Of a DNA stretch of 64,000 nt, positions 1 to 8,352 are shown one piece after another (position 1 is the first letter of the stretch; each line of letters opens with the position of its first letter). A program made the translations under genes and the position numbers. The stretch is taken from the NCBI GenBank assembly GCA_038087035.1, contig CP051187.1, positions 2,547,001 to 2,611,000 on the forward strand, written 5' to 3'. The DNA is from Gloeotrichia echinulata CP02 (GTDB taxonomy: Bacteria > Cyanobacteriota > Cyanobacteriia > Cyanobacteriales > Nostocaceae). Under the pieces are notes generated by a model. It had not been told where the DNA came from. It searched no databases and saw only the letters and a list, made by a program, of their open reading frames with translations.

Positions 1-1300
1 TGGCGCTGGGAATTAAAACTGCTATGGGGTGAATTAGCAGGATGACGCTGGCGAGGACAATTTCCCGCTTTTCGATTTTGCGCCCTAAAAATTCCGGGGT
101 ACGTCCTACCATTAATCCTGTCAGGAATACGGTGAGAATTAGGTAAACAAATAGGTAAGCTGTTCCTGTTCCTTGACCTCCCCAGATAATCTGAAGAAAT
201 AAGTTAAATAAGGTAGAAAATAATCCTTGGGACATTAAGGAATCGTGCATTCCATTGACGGCACCACACATTGTAGCAGTAGTCATGACTGCCCAAAGCG
301 CAGTTTGTGCCCAGCCAAACCGGAGTTCTTTACCCTCTAAATTGGGTTGTTCTATTAATCCGAAGATGGGGTTAATGAGGGTATTACCTTCCCATTCTCC
401 CAGGGCTGTTACTCCTACCAATACCACAAAAATTACAAACACCATCCAGAAAAGTAGCCAAGCCTGTTTGATGTTGTTGGCAAATACACCGTAGGTGTAA
501 ATTAAGGATGCTGGGATAGAAATCATGGCGATCATTTCGATTAAATTAGAGGCGCCATTGGGATTTTCAAAGGGATGGGCAGAATTAACGCCAAAAAAAC
601 CGCCGCCGTTCTCGCCTAACATTTTAATTATCTCAAAGGATGCCACTGGTCCTCTGGCAATATACTGTGTTCCGCCTTCTAAGGTTTTCACCACTAGAGT
701 TCCGGCTAAGGTTTGTGGTACACCTAATATTAGTAGAGCGATCGCCCCAATGACGGAAATGGGCAATAATATCCGCGTGATCCCACGGGTGAGATCGACG
801 TAAAAGTTCCCCAGTTGTCGCCCTGTCAACCCGCGAATAAACGCAATTCCTACCGCTAACCCGGTGGCTGCTGAGGTGAACATCAAAAAGCCTAAAGCCG
901 CTACTTGGCTAAAATAACTTAAGGTTGTTTCTCCTGCATAATGTTGTTGGTCGGTATTCGTCACAAATGAAATGACGGTGTGTAGTACAGTATCCCAGGT
1001 AGGCGCACCTAAGCCATTGGGATTCCAGGGGAAGAATCTCTGGAACATTATCAGTAAATATACTGTAATGCCCATGAGGAGGTTGCTGTATAGTATTGCC
1101 CGTGCATACTGCCAACCTGTCATAGAGTCTTTGCTACGAACACCTGCTAGTACGTAAATACTCCGTTCTATAGGGTTCAGGAGAGTATCAAGCAGTGTTT
1201 TTTCTTCCAAGAACACACGGGCTATATATCTTCCTAAAACCGGAGTCATGGCAATAACGATACACAGTGTTAACCCAATTTGTAAAATACCTTGTCCCAT
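1..1300 (-). CDS. kdpA: Potassium-transporting ATPase subunit A, C-terminus beyond window
   Basis: Membrane subunit of the high-affinity KdpFABC K+ pump that holds the selectivity filter and the K+ path. The frame is open from an ATG at 1300 to the window edge, giving about 433 of roughly 560 residues. It begins MGQGILQIGL, is strongly hydrophobic, and carries the KdpA pore-loop segment VTNTDQQHYAGETTLSYFSQ near residue 114 and GNFYVDLTRGITRILLP near residue 165. The 3' end and any kdpB/C/D genes lie outside the window to the left. No regulatory site was recognised upstream. The family assignment is secure from these motifs. Confidence 0.93.
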   Translation of the reverse strand, partial: MGQGILQIGLTLCIVIAMTPVLGRYIARVFLEEKTLLDTLLNPIERSIYVLAGVRSKDSMTGWQYARAILYSNLLMGITVYLLIMFQRFFPWNPNGLGAPTWDTVLHTVISFVTNTDQQHYAGETTLSYFSQVAALGFLMFTSAATGLAVGIAFIRGLTGRQLGNFYVDLTRGITRILLPISVIGAIALLILGVPQTLAGTLVVKTLEGGTQYIARGPVASFEIIKMLGENGGGFFGVNSAHPFENPNGASNLIEMIAMISIPASLIYTYGVFANNIKQAWLLFWMVFVIFVVLVGVTALGEWEGNTLINPIFGLIEQPNLEGKELRFGWAQTALWAVMTTATMCGAVNGMHDSLMSQGLFSTLFNLFLQIIWGGQGTGTAYLFVYLILTVFLTGLMVGRTPEFLGRKIEKREIVLASVILLIHPIAVLIPSA

Positions 1301-2106
1301 CTATTTCGCGCTCAATTAAATTTTAAGTGTTAGATAACCAGTTCTTACAACTAACAGATCAACTACTGGGCAATCTGACTGCAAGGGATTTGGCGATGTT
1401 TCATATAACCTCAATTCGTTCATCTAGATTTACTATTATCATTTTTTTGCTATTATCCAGATGTTTTTTGAAGTTTCTGTCAAAAATATTTAATTTTTCC
1501 GGTTTTCCATCTATCTCACTTGTTAATATGATTTGTTTATACAATACATACTGAAAGGTTGGTAATTTTGAATATATATCAATAGTTGGATAATTGTCTG
1601 ACAAAATTTACCAGGTTTCATTTATAGTATAACTTTACACAGTTTAATCTACTCACCTCTAACGATAACTAAACATAGAAAAGAATTATATTGCATATTT
1701 AAGATTTTTGGGAAAAATCGTGAAAATCTATTTCTCTAGCCCCCAGTCGATATTTTCAAGCTTCAAACCGGATTGCTATACTCCTGTTGCTGACGAAAAT
1801 CAATCATAAATATCACATAGATAAGTTGAAAAATCAATGGCATTTTAGATATATTTTATCGGTAAACGATACATACAAAACTTACGATTTTATGCATGAC
1901 TAAGGTATATACATCAAAATATAGGGCTTATACTTGCAGATATAGATGAGCATATAATTATCAATTCATGATTGAGAATTTATAATTAAACAATGGAAGC
2001 AAGCACTAAATTTTTAATTTAGTAGTCCTACATCAGTGCAGAGTTCAAGCTACCACTGAAATGATGGATTCCCTTCGCTTATCTAATTCAAATAATTTAG
2101 AAAAAT
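1301..2106. other. AT-rich intergenic region between kdpA and the kinase gene
   Basis: About 800 bp between two divergently transcribed genes, very AT-rich. Short open frames here show no recognisable protein features. It must hold the kdpA promoter (minus strand) and the kinase promoter (plus strand), but I see no clear -35/-10 pair or operator that I would defend. Confidence 0.5.
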
Positions 2107-3216
2107 ATGAGGATATTAACTGGATTATTGACTATCGAAAATTGTATTTTCAACCCAGATAAACATTGGCGGACCTACTGGCTAATATCTATTGCCTTTG
2201 CTGTAGTGATATTGTTGGAATATTTGACACCGCCTCAGTATGTATTTGGCTACCTTTACACCGGGACAATTTTGTTAGCCAGTTACCGATTAAATCGGTC
2301 CGCCGTGTTTGGTGTCACCCTAGCATCTGCGGGATTAACGCTATTAAATTTGTTAATTCCACATTTGGAAGTCACTGATCCGCCTACTTTGGCAAATCGA
2401 TTAATAGCAGTAATAGCATTATTAGTAACAGGGTGGTTAAGCGATCGCAACCGTCGCCATGAAGAGGCGATTGCTTATACGCAATCACAATTGCGCTCCC
2501 AAACACAACTGGCTCTGATGCGTGAAGATTTTGTTTCTACTCTGACTCATGACTTAAAAACACCCCTATTAGGCGCAATTGAAACCCTAAAATATTTTCA
2601 AAATGGGGAATTTGGCGAAGTCACCCCCATGCAAGAAAAAGTATTACAAACAATGGCTCGCAGTCATCGCAACACACTGCAACTGGTACAAACTCTGTTA
2701 GACGTGTACCGCAATGATGCAGAAGGACTGACACTACAGCGATCGCCTGTTAACTTAGTGAGTATAGCAGAAGAAGTAATTGCCACCCTAATTGAACTAG
2801 CAAGAACACGTCAAGTATACGTTTCTCTTAACGATAGCCAATCAGATTTTCGGCGGTTTTTTTGGGTAAATGGCGATGCTTTGCAACTTGGGAGAGTTTT
2901 CAGCAATCTTTTGATTAATGGTATTAATCATACTCCTCGTGGCGGTAAAGTGGAAGTAGTATTGGAAAGTAATTATGGGGAGCAAATTGTGAAAATACTC
3001 GATAGTGGCCCTGGTATTACTCAAGAAGAGCTACCCCACCTATTTGAGCGATTTTATCAAGGCCATAGCGATCGCCACGTTCCTGGCTCTGGATTGGGAC
3101 TTTACTTAAGTAGGCAAATCATAGAGGCACATGGAGGTACAATTTGGGCAGAGAATCGTTCCCCACGCGGTGCATTATTTGGTTTCAAACTCGCTGCTTC
3201 TGTTGTTGTGGGGTGA
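2107..3216 (+). CDS. Membrane sensor histidine kinase
   Basis: Two-component sensor kinase, 369 residues. The N-terminal 115 residues form several hydrophobic segments without a clear periplasmic domain, so it probably senses through or within the membrane. A HisKA dimerisation helix follows with the phospho-acceptor His148 in THDLKTPL. The HATPase domain shows the N box (NLLINGINHTP), the G1 box (DSGPGI) and the G2 box (GSGLGLYLSR). The response regulator gene starts 32 bp downstream, so the two are very likely one operon and a cognate pair. The signal is unknown. It lies back to back with kdpA but is not KdpD: it lacks the KdpD N-terminal and Usp domains. Confidence 0.9.
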   Translation: MRILTGLLTIENCIFNPDKHWRTYWLISIAFAVVILLEYLTPPQYVFGYLYTGTILLASYRLNRSAVFGVTLASAGLTLLNLLIPHLEVTDPPTLANRLIAVIALLVTGWLSDRNRRHEEAIAYTQSQLRSQTQLALMREDFVSTLTHDLKTPLLGAIETLKYFQNGEFGEVTPMQEKVLQTMARSHRNTLQLVQTLLDVYRNDAEGLTLQRSPVNLVSIAEEVIATLIELARTRQVYVSLNDSQSDFRRFFWVNGDALQLGRVFSNLLINGINHTPRGGKVEVVLESNYGEQIVKILDSGPGITQEELPHLFERFYQGHSDRHVPGSGLGLYLSRQIIEAHGGTIWAENRSPRGALFGFKLAASVVVG

Positions 3217-3248
3217 AAACGGGAGTAACGACAAATGACAACTGACAA

Positions 3249-3941
3249 ATGACAAAACCTGCTACTGCAATCAGAATCTTACTTGTTGAAGATGATGAAC
3301 TTTTTCGTCTGGGACTGCGGATGCGGTTACAGCAGGAGTCGGGTTTGGAGATTTTAGCAGAGGCCCAGGATGGGGAACAAGCTGTAGAATTAGCAAATCG
3401 TTATCCATTGGATTTGGTCTTGCTGGATATCGGTTTACCGGGAATTGGTGGGATAGAAGCTTGTCGCCAAATTAAGCAGCAGCACCCAAGTTTACCAATT
3501 TTAGTTTTAACGTCTCGTTCAGAAAAGCCCCTGATTGCACGGTTAATTGCTGTAGGTGTCCAAGGATACTGTCTCAAGGGTATTGCCCCTGAGTCTCTGA
3601 TATTGGCTTTGCGTTCAGTGGCGACTGGGGCTTCTTGGTGGGATAAAACGGCGACTACAGAAATTAGGGCAGCTTTTGAGGGTAATTCTACAGCAGTGTT
3701 GCCCACAAAAACTACTGAAGCCTTAGAAAATCCCTTAACCAAGCGAGAGCAAGAAATTTTGGCGCTGGTAGCAGCTGGCAAAAGCAATCAAGAAATTGCG
3801 GAAATTCTCTACATTGCCCCTGGTACCGTGCGGGTTCATGTCCATACCATTTTACAGAAGTTAGAGGTGCGCGATCGCACTCAAGCTGCAGTTTTAGCGA
3901 TTCAACAAGGATTAGTGGCGTCAGAATTGTTGATTAATTAG
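3249..3941 (+). CDS. NarL/FixJ-family response regulator
   Basis: DNA-binding response regulator, 230 residues. The receiver domain has the acidic cluster E14-D15-D16 and the phospho-acceptor Asp60 in DLVLLDIGLPG. The C-terminal LuxR-type helix-turn-helix starts near residue 166 (LTKREQEILALVAAGKSNQEIAE) and ends with the recognition helix region GTVRVHVHTILQKL. The ATG at 3249 is embedded in a 'acaaatgacaactgac' type repeat that cyanobacteria often carry between genes. It lies 32 bp after the kinase gene and is most likely its phosphorylation partner. Target genes cannot be told from the sequence. Confidence 0.9.
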   Translation: MTKPATAIRILLVEDDELFRLGLRMRLQQESGLEILAEAQDGEQAVELANRYPLDLVLLDIGLPGIGGIEACRQIKQQHPSLPILVLTSRSEKPLIARLIAVGVQGYCLKGIAPESLILALRSVATGASWWDKTATTEIRAAFEGNSTAVLPTKTTEALENPLTKREQEILALVAAGKSNQEIAEILYIAPGTVRVHVHTILQKLEVRDRTQAAVLAIQQGLVASELLIN

Positions 3942-4192
3942 ATTGACTGCACCTTTAGAAAAGAAGTTCTTAAAAGCTTACCTTAAATTATCAAAAGCAA
4001 ATTCCGTCTCAATCTTGAGTCATCTCCATATTTTTGCGTGAAACCACGGTATTAATTTCGTGTAACGTAATATATATTACTACTAATTATCCGAGGCGCT
4101 GTGAAGAGAATAGTAGATTTGTTCTAGTGCTGCGTCTCATTAATTTTGATGGTTTCGTAGTCAACACTTTAGTGCTTGAAAATCTAGGACTT

Positions 4193-5656
4193 ATGAGTAA
4201 TCTAGAAACTGATCTAATTCATAGTAATCTGCTAAACAATGATCTAATTATCAACGAATTTTCCCAAGGTAGTACTGGTGCTAAAGAATGGGTTGAAATT
4301 CTTGTTGTTACCGATAAACTAAATCTGCAAAATGTCAAATTAATTGATGGTGATAATACTCTGGAGATCATCTTATCTGGTGATGGCTTTAAATCGTTGA
4401 AAGCTGGAACTTTAATAGTGCTGTATAACGGCGGTGATCGCGATGGCAAGATTCTTTCCCAAGACTTAAATTACGATCCATTAACTGGAGATTATGTACT
4501 ACAGATATCATCTCTGAATAATAGTGGTAGATTTGCAGTTACTCGTACAAAAGGCTGGAGTACCACAGCTGCTGCTTTTAACAACAGCCAGGATAAAGAT
4601 ATTCCCGTTTTGCGAAATTCTGGTGATGCTACAATATTTGCTTATCCACGCGCTATGACTCCACGCGCCGGCAGATTTAGTGCTTATACTGGTGACTCAG
4701 CAGCGGATGCTAAAAATACTAAAAATCCCGCTTGGTCTGCTGATGCTGCATCTACATTAGCTACTCCAGGCGCAGGTTATCCTGGAAAGAACACAACGTG
4801 GATTACAAATTTGCGTAATGTTATTTACACGATTTCTACAGATACTCCAACTATTGATGAAGGTAATAGTGGTAGGCAAACTGTTACTTTTACTGTCTAC
4901 CGTGGTGGTGATAGTGGTGGTCCTATTGGTAGTAATACTGAGGTAGCGGGTAGTGTTGATTATGCCTTTGGCGGTAGTGCAATTTTGGGCAAGGACTATG
5001 ATAATATACTAATTAAAACTGAAGAATTTACTACACCAAGTAACGTAGGTCAGTTTATGGATGGTACTTTATCTGGAACTTTAAATTTTCAAACCGGGGA
5101 AAGGATAAAGACAATTACAGTGGATATTTTAGGTGACCAAACATTTGAACCTGACAGAAATATTACTGTTACCCTGAGTAATGGCAAAACATCTACTACT
5201 AAAACTGCCGCAATCACTACCAGTCAAGCTAATATAGACATTATAAACGATGACAATCTACCCACTATTAGTATTTCAGATGTCTCTGTCAAAGAAGGCA
5301 ACATAGGCATTATAAATAATAATGCTAACTTTGCAGTCACTCTCTCCAACCCCAGTTATGAGAAGATTATCGTTAATTACAATAGTAGTGATGGCACTGC
5401 CAAAACTTCTGATCTGGATTATATTCCTGGATTAGGGACAATAATTTTCAATCCTGGTGAAACCCAGAAAACTATTAGCATTGGCGTTAGAGGCGATAAC
5501 AAATTTGAAGCGAACGAGACATTTTCGGTCAATCTATTTGGGGCAACAAATGCCACTATAGCTGATGATCGGGGAGTAGGTACTATTCTCAATGACGATA
5601 GACAAGCTTTTTCATTTGGATCTTCTATATTCCCAGTAGCACAACCTTTTTTCTGA
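4193..5656 (+). CDS. Lamin-tail and Calx-beta domain protein
   Basis: Predicted extracellular or surface protein of 487 residues from the ATG at 4193. The frame stays open upstream to 4034, but the upstream 53 residues look non-coding. Residues about 15-200 resemble a lamin-tail (LTD) domain: NDLIINEFSQGSTGAKEWVEI, then LKAGTLIVLYNGGD. Two Calx-beta repeats follow, the first from about TPTIDEGNSGRQTVTFTVYR and the second from ISISDVSVKEGN to GTILNDD. Calx-beta repeats bind Ca2+ in other proteins. No classical signal peptide is visible; many cyanobacterial Calx-beta proteins are exported by type I secretion, which is an inference here. Confidence 0.75.
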   Translation: MSNLETDLIHSNLLNNDLIINEFSQGSTGAKEWVEILVVTDKLNLQNVKLIDGDNTLEIILSGDGFKSLKAGTLIVLYNGGDRDGKILSQDLNYDPLTGDYVLQISSLNNSGRFAVTRTKGWSTTAAAFNNSQDKDIPVLRNSGDATIFAYPRAMTPRAGRFSAYTGDSAADAKNTKNPAWSADAASTLATPGAGYPGKNTTWITNLRNVIYTISTDTPTIDEGNSGRQTVTFTVYRGGDSGGPIGSNTEVAGSVDYAFGGSAILGKDYDNILIKTEEFTTPSNVGQFMDGTLSGTLNFQTGERIKTITVDILGDQTFEPDRNITVTLSNGKTSTTKTAAITTSQANIDIINDDNLPTISISDVSVKEGNIGIINNNANFAVTLSNPSYEKIIVNYNSSDGTAKTSDLDYIPGLGTIIFNPGETQKTISIGVRGDNKFEANETFSVNLFGATNATIADDRGVGTILNDDRQAFSFGSSIFPVAQPFF

Positions 5657-5845
5657 ATCAGACACCTAATTAATTAACAGCAGCAGTGCGATTTTGTCAG
5701 GTGCTGAAAATTAAGGCACAAAATCACCTATTTCGGGTTACGAACAAGGCGAAAACAACCAGGGACTTCCCAAAAAATTTCCCATTTTTATTGTGGGGTC
5801 AGACTTCCAGTCCATCAATCACCAACACTATTTTTTTGTATCCCC

Positions 5846-6015
5846 CTAGTCCCGCGATTTCAAAGTCTTATACAATACCACTAAAACGCTGACACATGTA
5901 GGAGCGAGTGGGGGCACGGCATTGCCGTGCCCCTACATCTGGTATCATATCGTGTGGATTTAGGGGTATCTAAAAATTTATCCGGCCAAACAAATAGTTT
6001 GAAAACACGCGCTAG
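5846..6015. mobile_element. 170-bp MITE with imperfect terminal inverted repeats
   Basis: The left end CTAGTCCCGCGATTTCAAA is mirrored by a decayed right end (TTTGAAAACACGCGCTAG). A nearly identical copy lies inverted at 50168-50339, where both ends match well. The centre carries a GC-rich palindrome of the ggcacggcattgccgtgcc family. It encodes no protein. It ends about 15 bp before the cobalamin riboswitch, so it sits in or next to that operon's promoter. Confidence 0.8.
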
Positions 6016-6030
6016 TGTATAATCAAACGA

Positions 6031-6187
6031 GTCATCAGGTTCTGGTGGGGAACAGCCATCAGAGGTAACGGGGAAAGCTCGGTGTAAGTCCGGCACTGTC
6101 CCGCAACTGTGAGCCAATTTGCAATTTTAGATGCGCGAGTTAAGTGATCTAAAATTACAATTTGAGTTAGTCAGAACGCCCACCAAG
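6031..6187 (+). promoter_or_regulatory. Cobalamin (adenosylcobalamin) riboswitch
   Basis: The conserved core is clear: ggttctggtggggaacagcc, then gaggtaacggggaaagctcg, then the B12-box region gtaagtccggcactgtcccg followed by caactgtgagcc. A downstream segment gtcagaacgcccaccaagg matches the usual pseudoknot partner near the 3' end, so the aptamer probably runs to about 6187. The DUF1636 gene and cobK follow, which fits repression of cobalamin-related genes when cobalamin is plentiful. The expression platform is not certain. Confidence 0.9.
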
Positions 6188-6223
6188 GTTGACCGATCAA
6201 TTCTACACATCTGCGAGGTACGG

Positions 6224-6646
6224 ATGACTGCTGCTGCGAATATTTCCATAACTAGCCCCTTGGATGTGGCCTCCCATACCTTATTTGTCTGTAAAACCTG
6301 TGCCAGCGTTTGGGAACAGGGAAAGCGTGTCGGTGAAAGTGGGGGTCAAAAACTACTAGAACAGCTTCAGCACCTGGCACAAGATTGGGATTTACAAGCT
6401 GAATTCCCCATTCAAGAAGTGGAATGTATGAGTGCTTGTAACCGTTCTTGCGTGGTCGCTTTTGCAGGTATTGGTAAAATCACATATCTCTTTGGTGATT
6501 TAGCCGTTGATGAGAGTGCATCTGCGGTTTTAGAATGTGCTAGTCAATACTACACTCAAGCTGAGGGTTTACTACCTTGGTCAGCACGCCCGGAAGCCTT
6601 GAAAAAAGGCATTTTAGCCAAAATTCCCCCCTTAGCTCTAGGATGA
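6224..6646 (+). CDS. DUF1636 family putative metal-binding protein
   Basis: Small protein of 140 residues. I chose the ATG at 6224, preceded by gaggt, because the upstream in-frame ATG at 6131 lies inside the riboswitch. Paired cysteines are visible (LFVCKTCASVWE and VECMSACNRSC), consistent with a thioredoxin-like metal or Fe-S binding fold. The gene is directly controlled by the cobalamin riboswitch and overlaps cobK by 4 bp (ATGA), so it probably acts in cobalamin synthesis or cobalt handling. Its biochemical function is not established from the sequence. Confidence 0.85.
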   Translation: MTAAANISITSPLDVASHTLFVCKTCASVWEQGKRVGESGGQKLLEQLQHLAQDWDLQAEFPIQEVECMSACNRSCVVAFAGIGKITYLFGDLAVDESASAVLECASQYYTQAEGLLPWSARPEALKKGILAKIPPLALG

Positions 6647-7392
6647 TGGTGCGGGTTTTGATTTTGGGGGGAACCGGAGATGCAGGGGAACTAGCTGCTA
6701 GAGTTGCTGCTATCCCACACTTTGAGGTGATTTCGTCTTTAGCCGGTCGCACCCGTGAACCATCTCTTCCCTTGGGGGATTTGCGAATTGGGGGCTTTGG
6801 TGGTGCGGCTGGATTGGCTAATTATCTGCGTCAGATGAGAATTGATGTATTAATTGATGCTACCCATCCCTTCGCACAACAGATTTCCAGCAATGGGGCT
6901 ATGGCTGCGAATGAAGTGGGAATACCCCATCTCATGTTAGTTCGCCAGCCTTGGGAGCAGCAAAAAGGCGATCGCTGGATTGAAGTTGAGAACACGGAAG
7001 CTGCAGCAGCGGTACTGCCAAATCAAGCACAGCGGGTATTTTTAACCGTCGGTAGACAAGAACTTGCAGCCTTCGCCCATTTAGAGGATATCTGGTTTTT
7101 GATGCGGATGATTGACCCTCCCAGCCCTGATGCTTTGATACCCCCAGGTTTGCTATTGTGCGATCGCGGCCCATTTTTTCTGGAGAATGAGCGAAAAATC
7201 CTCATTCACCACAACATTGATACAATTGTGAGCAAAAATAGCGGTGGTGATGCAACCTATGCCAAAATTATCGCCGCACGGGAATTAGGCGTTAAAGTCG
7301 TGATGGTAAACCGGAAAGCCACACCACCAGGGGCGCAAGTCTCAGATGTTAAAAGTGCTGTGGCTTGGCTACTTGACAAATTGCATAATTAG
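6643..7392 (+). CDS. cobK: Precorrin-6A reductase
   Basis: NAD(P)H-dependent reduction of precorrin-6A (or cobalt-precorrin-6A) in corrin-ring synthesis, cytosolic. The protein has 249 residues from the ATG at 6643, which overlaps the preceding stop codon; an alternative ATG is the next codon. The N-terminal nucleotide-binding glycine motif is VLILGGTGDAGELA. Family signatures include DATHPFAQQIS near residue 70 and SKNSGGDATYAKI near the C-terminus. Length fits CobK/CbiJ. It is the second gene of a riboswitch-controlled operon, which supports the call. Confidence 0.93.
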   Translation: MMVRVLILGGTGDAGELAARVAAIPHFEVISSLAGRTREPSLPLGDLRIGGFGGAAGLANYLRQMRIDVLIDATHPFAQQISSNGAMAANEVGIPHLMLVRQPWEQQKGDRWIEVENTEAAAAVLPNQAQRVFLTVGRQELAAFAHLEDIWFLMRMIDPPSPDALIPPGLLLCDRGPFFLENERKILIHHNIDTIVSKNSGGDATYAKIIAARELGVKVVMVNRKATPPGAQVSDVKSAVAWLLDKLHN

Positions 7393-7465
7393 TCAACAAT
7401 ATGCTTACTCAGAGATTGTATTTACTCGTGTACCTCATTGACCCGAAAATTGCTGTAAATAATGG

Positions 7466-7807
7466 TTAAATATTGAGGCGCCCTGTAGTCAACAATTGAT
7501 ATCCTCCGACAAAACAAGCCATTGAAAGAGAAAATTGCCAGAGACTTGTAGGGTTGAGGATAGCGCTGCTGCTGAGAAAAATTAGAACAATACCTATTCC
7601 CAGCACCACCCAACCTAAACTCTTCTCCTGACGGTGTAGGAAAAATAACATAAGAATCCCAGAGGTTAGACAGAGTATAGAAGCATCAGCAGCTATACCA
7701 CGCCACCAATAGGGATGTACATTGGTAGTGAAGTAAATATTTTGGCCGAGAAAGTAAACTCCGGCTAGTAGTAATGCTAAACCAATCAACTTGAATAAAA
7801 ATCTCAT
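7466..7807 (-). CDS. Small four-helix membrane protein of unknown function
   Basis: A 113-residue, very hydrophobic protein with about four membrane helices (starting MRFLFKLIGLALLLAGVYFL). It lies convergent with cobK. No family motif was recognised, but the codon use and the clean membrane-protein pattern suggest a real gene. Confidence 0.65.
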   Translation of the reverse strand: MRFLFKLIGLALLLAGVYFLGQNIYFTTNVHPYWWRGIAADASILCLTSGILMLFFLHRQEKSLGWVVLGIGIVLIFLSSSAILNPTSLWQFSLSMACFVGGYQLLTTGRLNI

Positions 7808-7843
7808 TATTTAAATGGTGATTAAGTTCTCAGGCTATATTAC

Positions 7844-8036
7844 AACCCACATTCCGCACCCTCAACTGTCACAATCGTATTTTACTGTTTTTTATCAGGA
7901 AATAAAGTAGTATAATATACTAATTCCCCTTATATTAACGGATAAAGCATGTTTGCAAGGCATAATTTATAGCTGTAAAAATAGAATATTTTAAGTAATT
8001 AAACTATGTGACACCCTAGGGTGCGGAATGTGGGTT
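7844..8036. mobile_element. 193-bp MITE with 19-bp perfect inverted ends
   Basis: The left end AACCCACATTCCGCACCCT and the right end AGGGTGCGGAATGTGGGTT are exact inverse copies. The AT-rich interior has no coding capacity. This is a typical non-autonomous DNA transposon layout; no matching transposase is visible in the window. Confidence 0.8.
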
Positions 8037-8074
8037 ACAATACGCTTGGTGTTAGAGCCAAAAACCTTGACCCA

Positions 8075-8174
8075 TGTAGGTTGGGTTGAGGAACGAAACC
8101 CAACATTTGGCGGGTTTGTTGGGTAATGCATTGCCTCAACCCAACCTACAATTTTTCTTAACTGAACCGTATTG
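8075..8174. repeat. Long inverted repeat followed by tgaaccgtattggg motif
   Basis: GTAGGTTGGGTTGAGG pairs with CCTCAACCCAACCTAC about 60 bases later and would form a strong hairpin. A related sequence lies at 18718-18780. The following cttaactgaaccgtattggg recurs at 29883. The remaining gap to 8352 holds one palindrome of the gcgcaaggccttgcgc family (8295-8322). Confidence 0.7.
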
Positions 8175-8352
8175 GGCGATATTACCCAAATAAAAGCAGG
8201 AATTACGCATTACCCGTCGTAGACATCCCACTTTATAAATAACCTCTTAGGGACTGACGAAAAATAAATAAATTATCCCGCATATTTGTACATTTGTAGG
8301 GGCGCAAGGCCTTGCGCCCCTAGGATGGGATATTTTTTTAATTGAAAGTAGT

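Noticed and set aside
1401..1604. 67-residue minus-strand frame between kdpA and the kinase gene
   Set aside because: Considered as a small Kdp accessory gene, but it is hydrophilic and lies upstream of kdpA with no supporting motif.
2107..3941. Kinase/regulator pair as KdpD/KdpE
   Set aside because: The kinase lacks the KdpD and Usp sensor domains, and the regulator has a LuxR-type rather than an OmpR-type output domain.
5881..6117. Minus-strand frame of 78 residues
   Set aside because: It overlaps the MITE and the cobalamin riboswitch, which explain the sequence.
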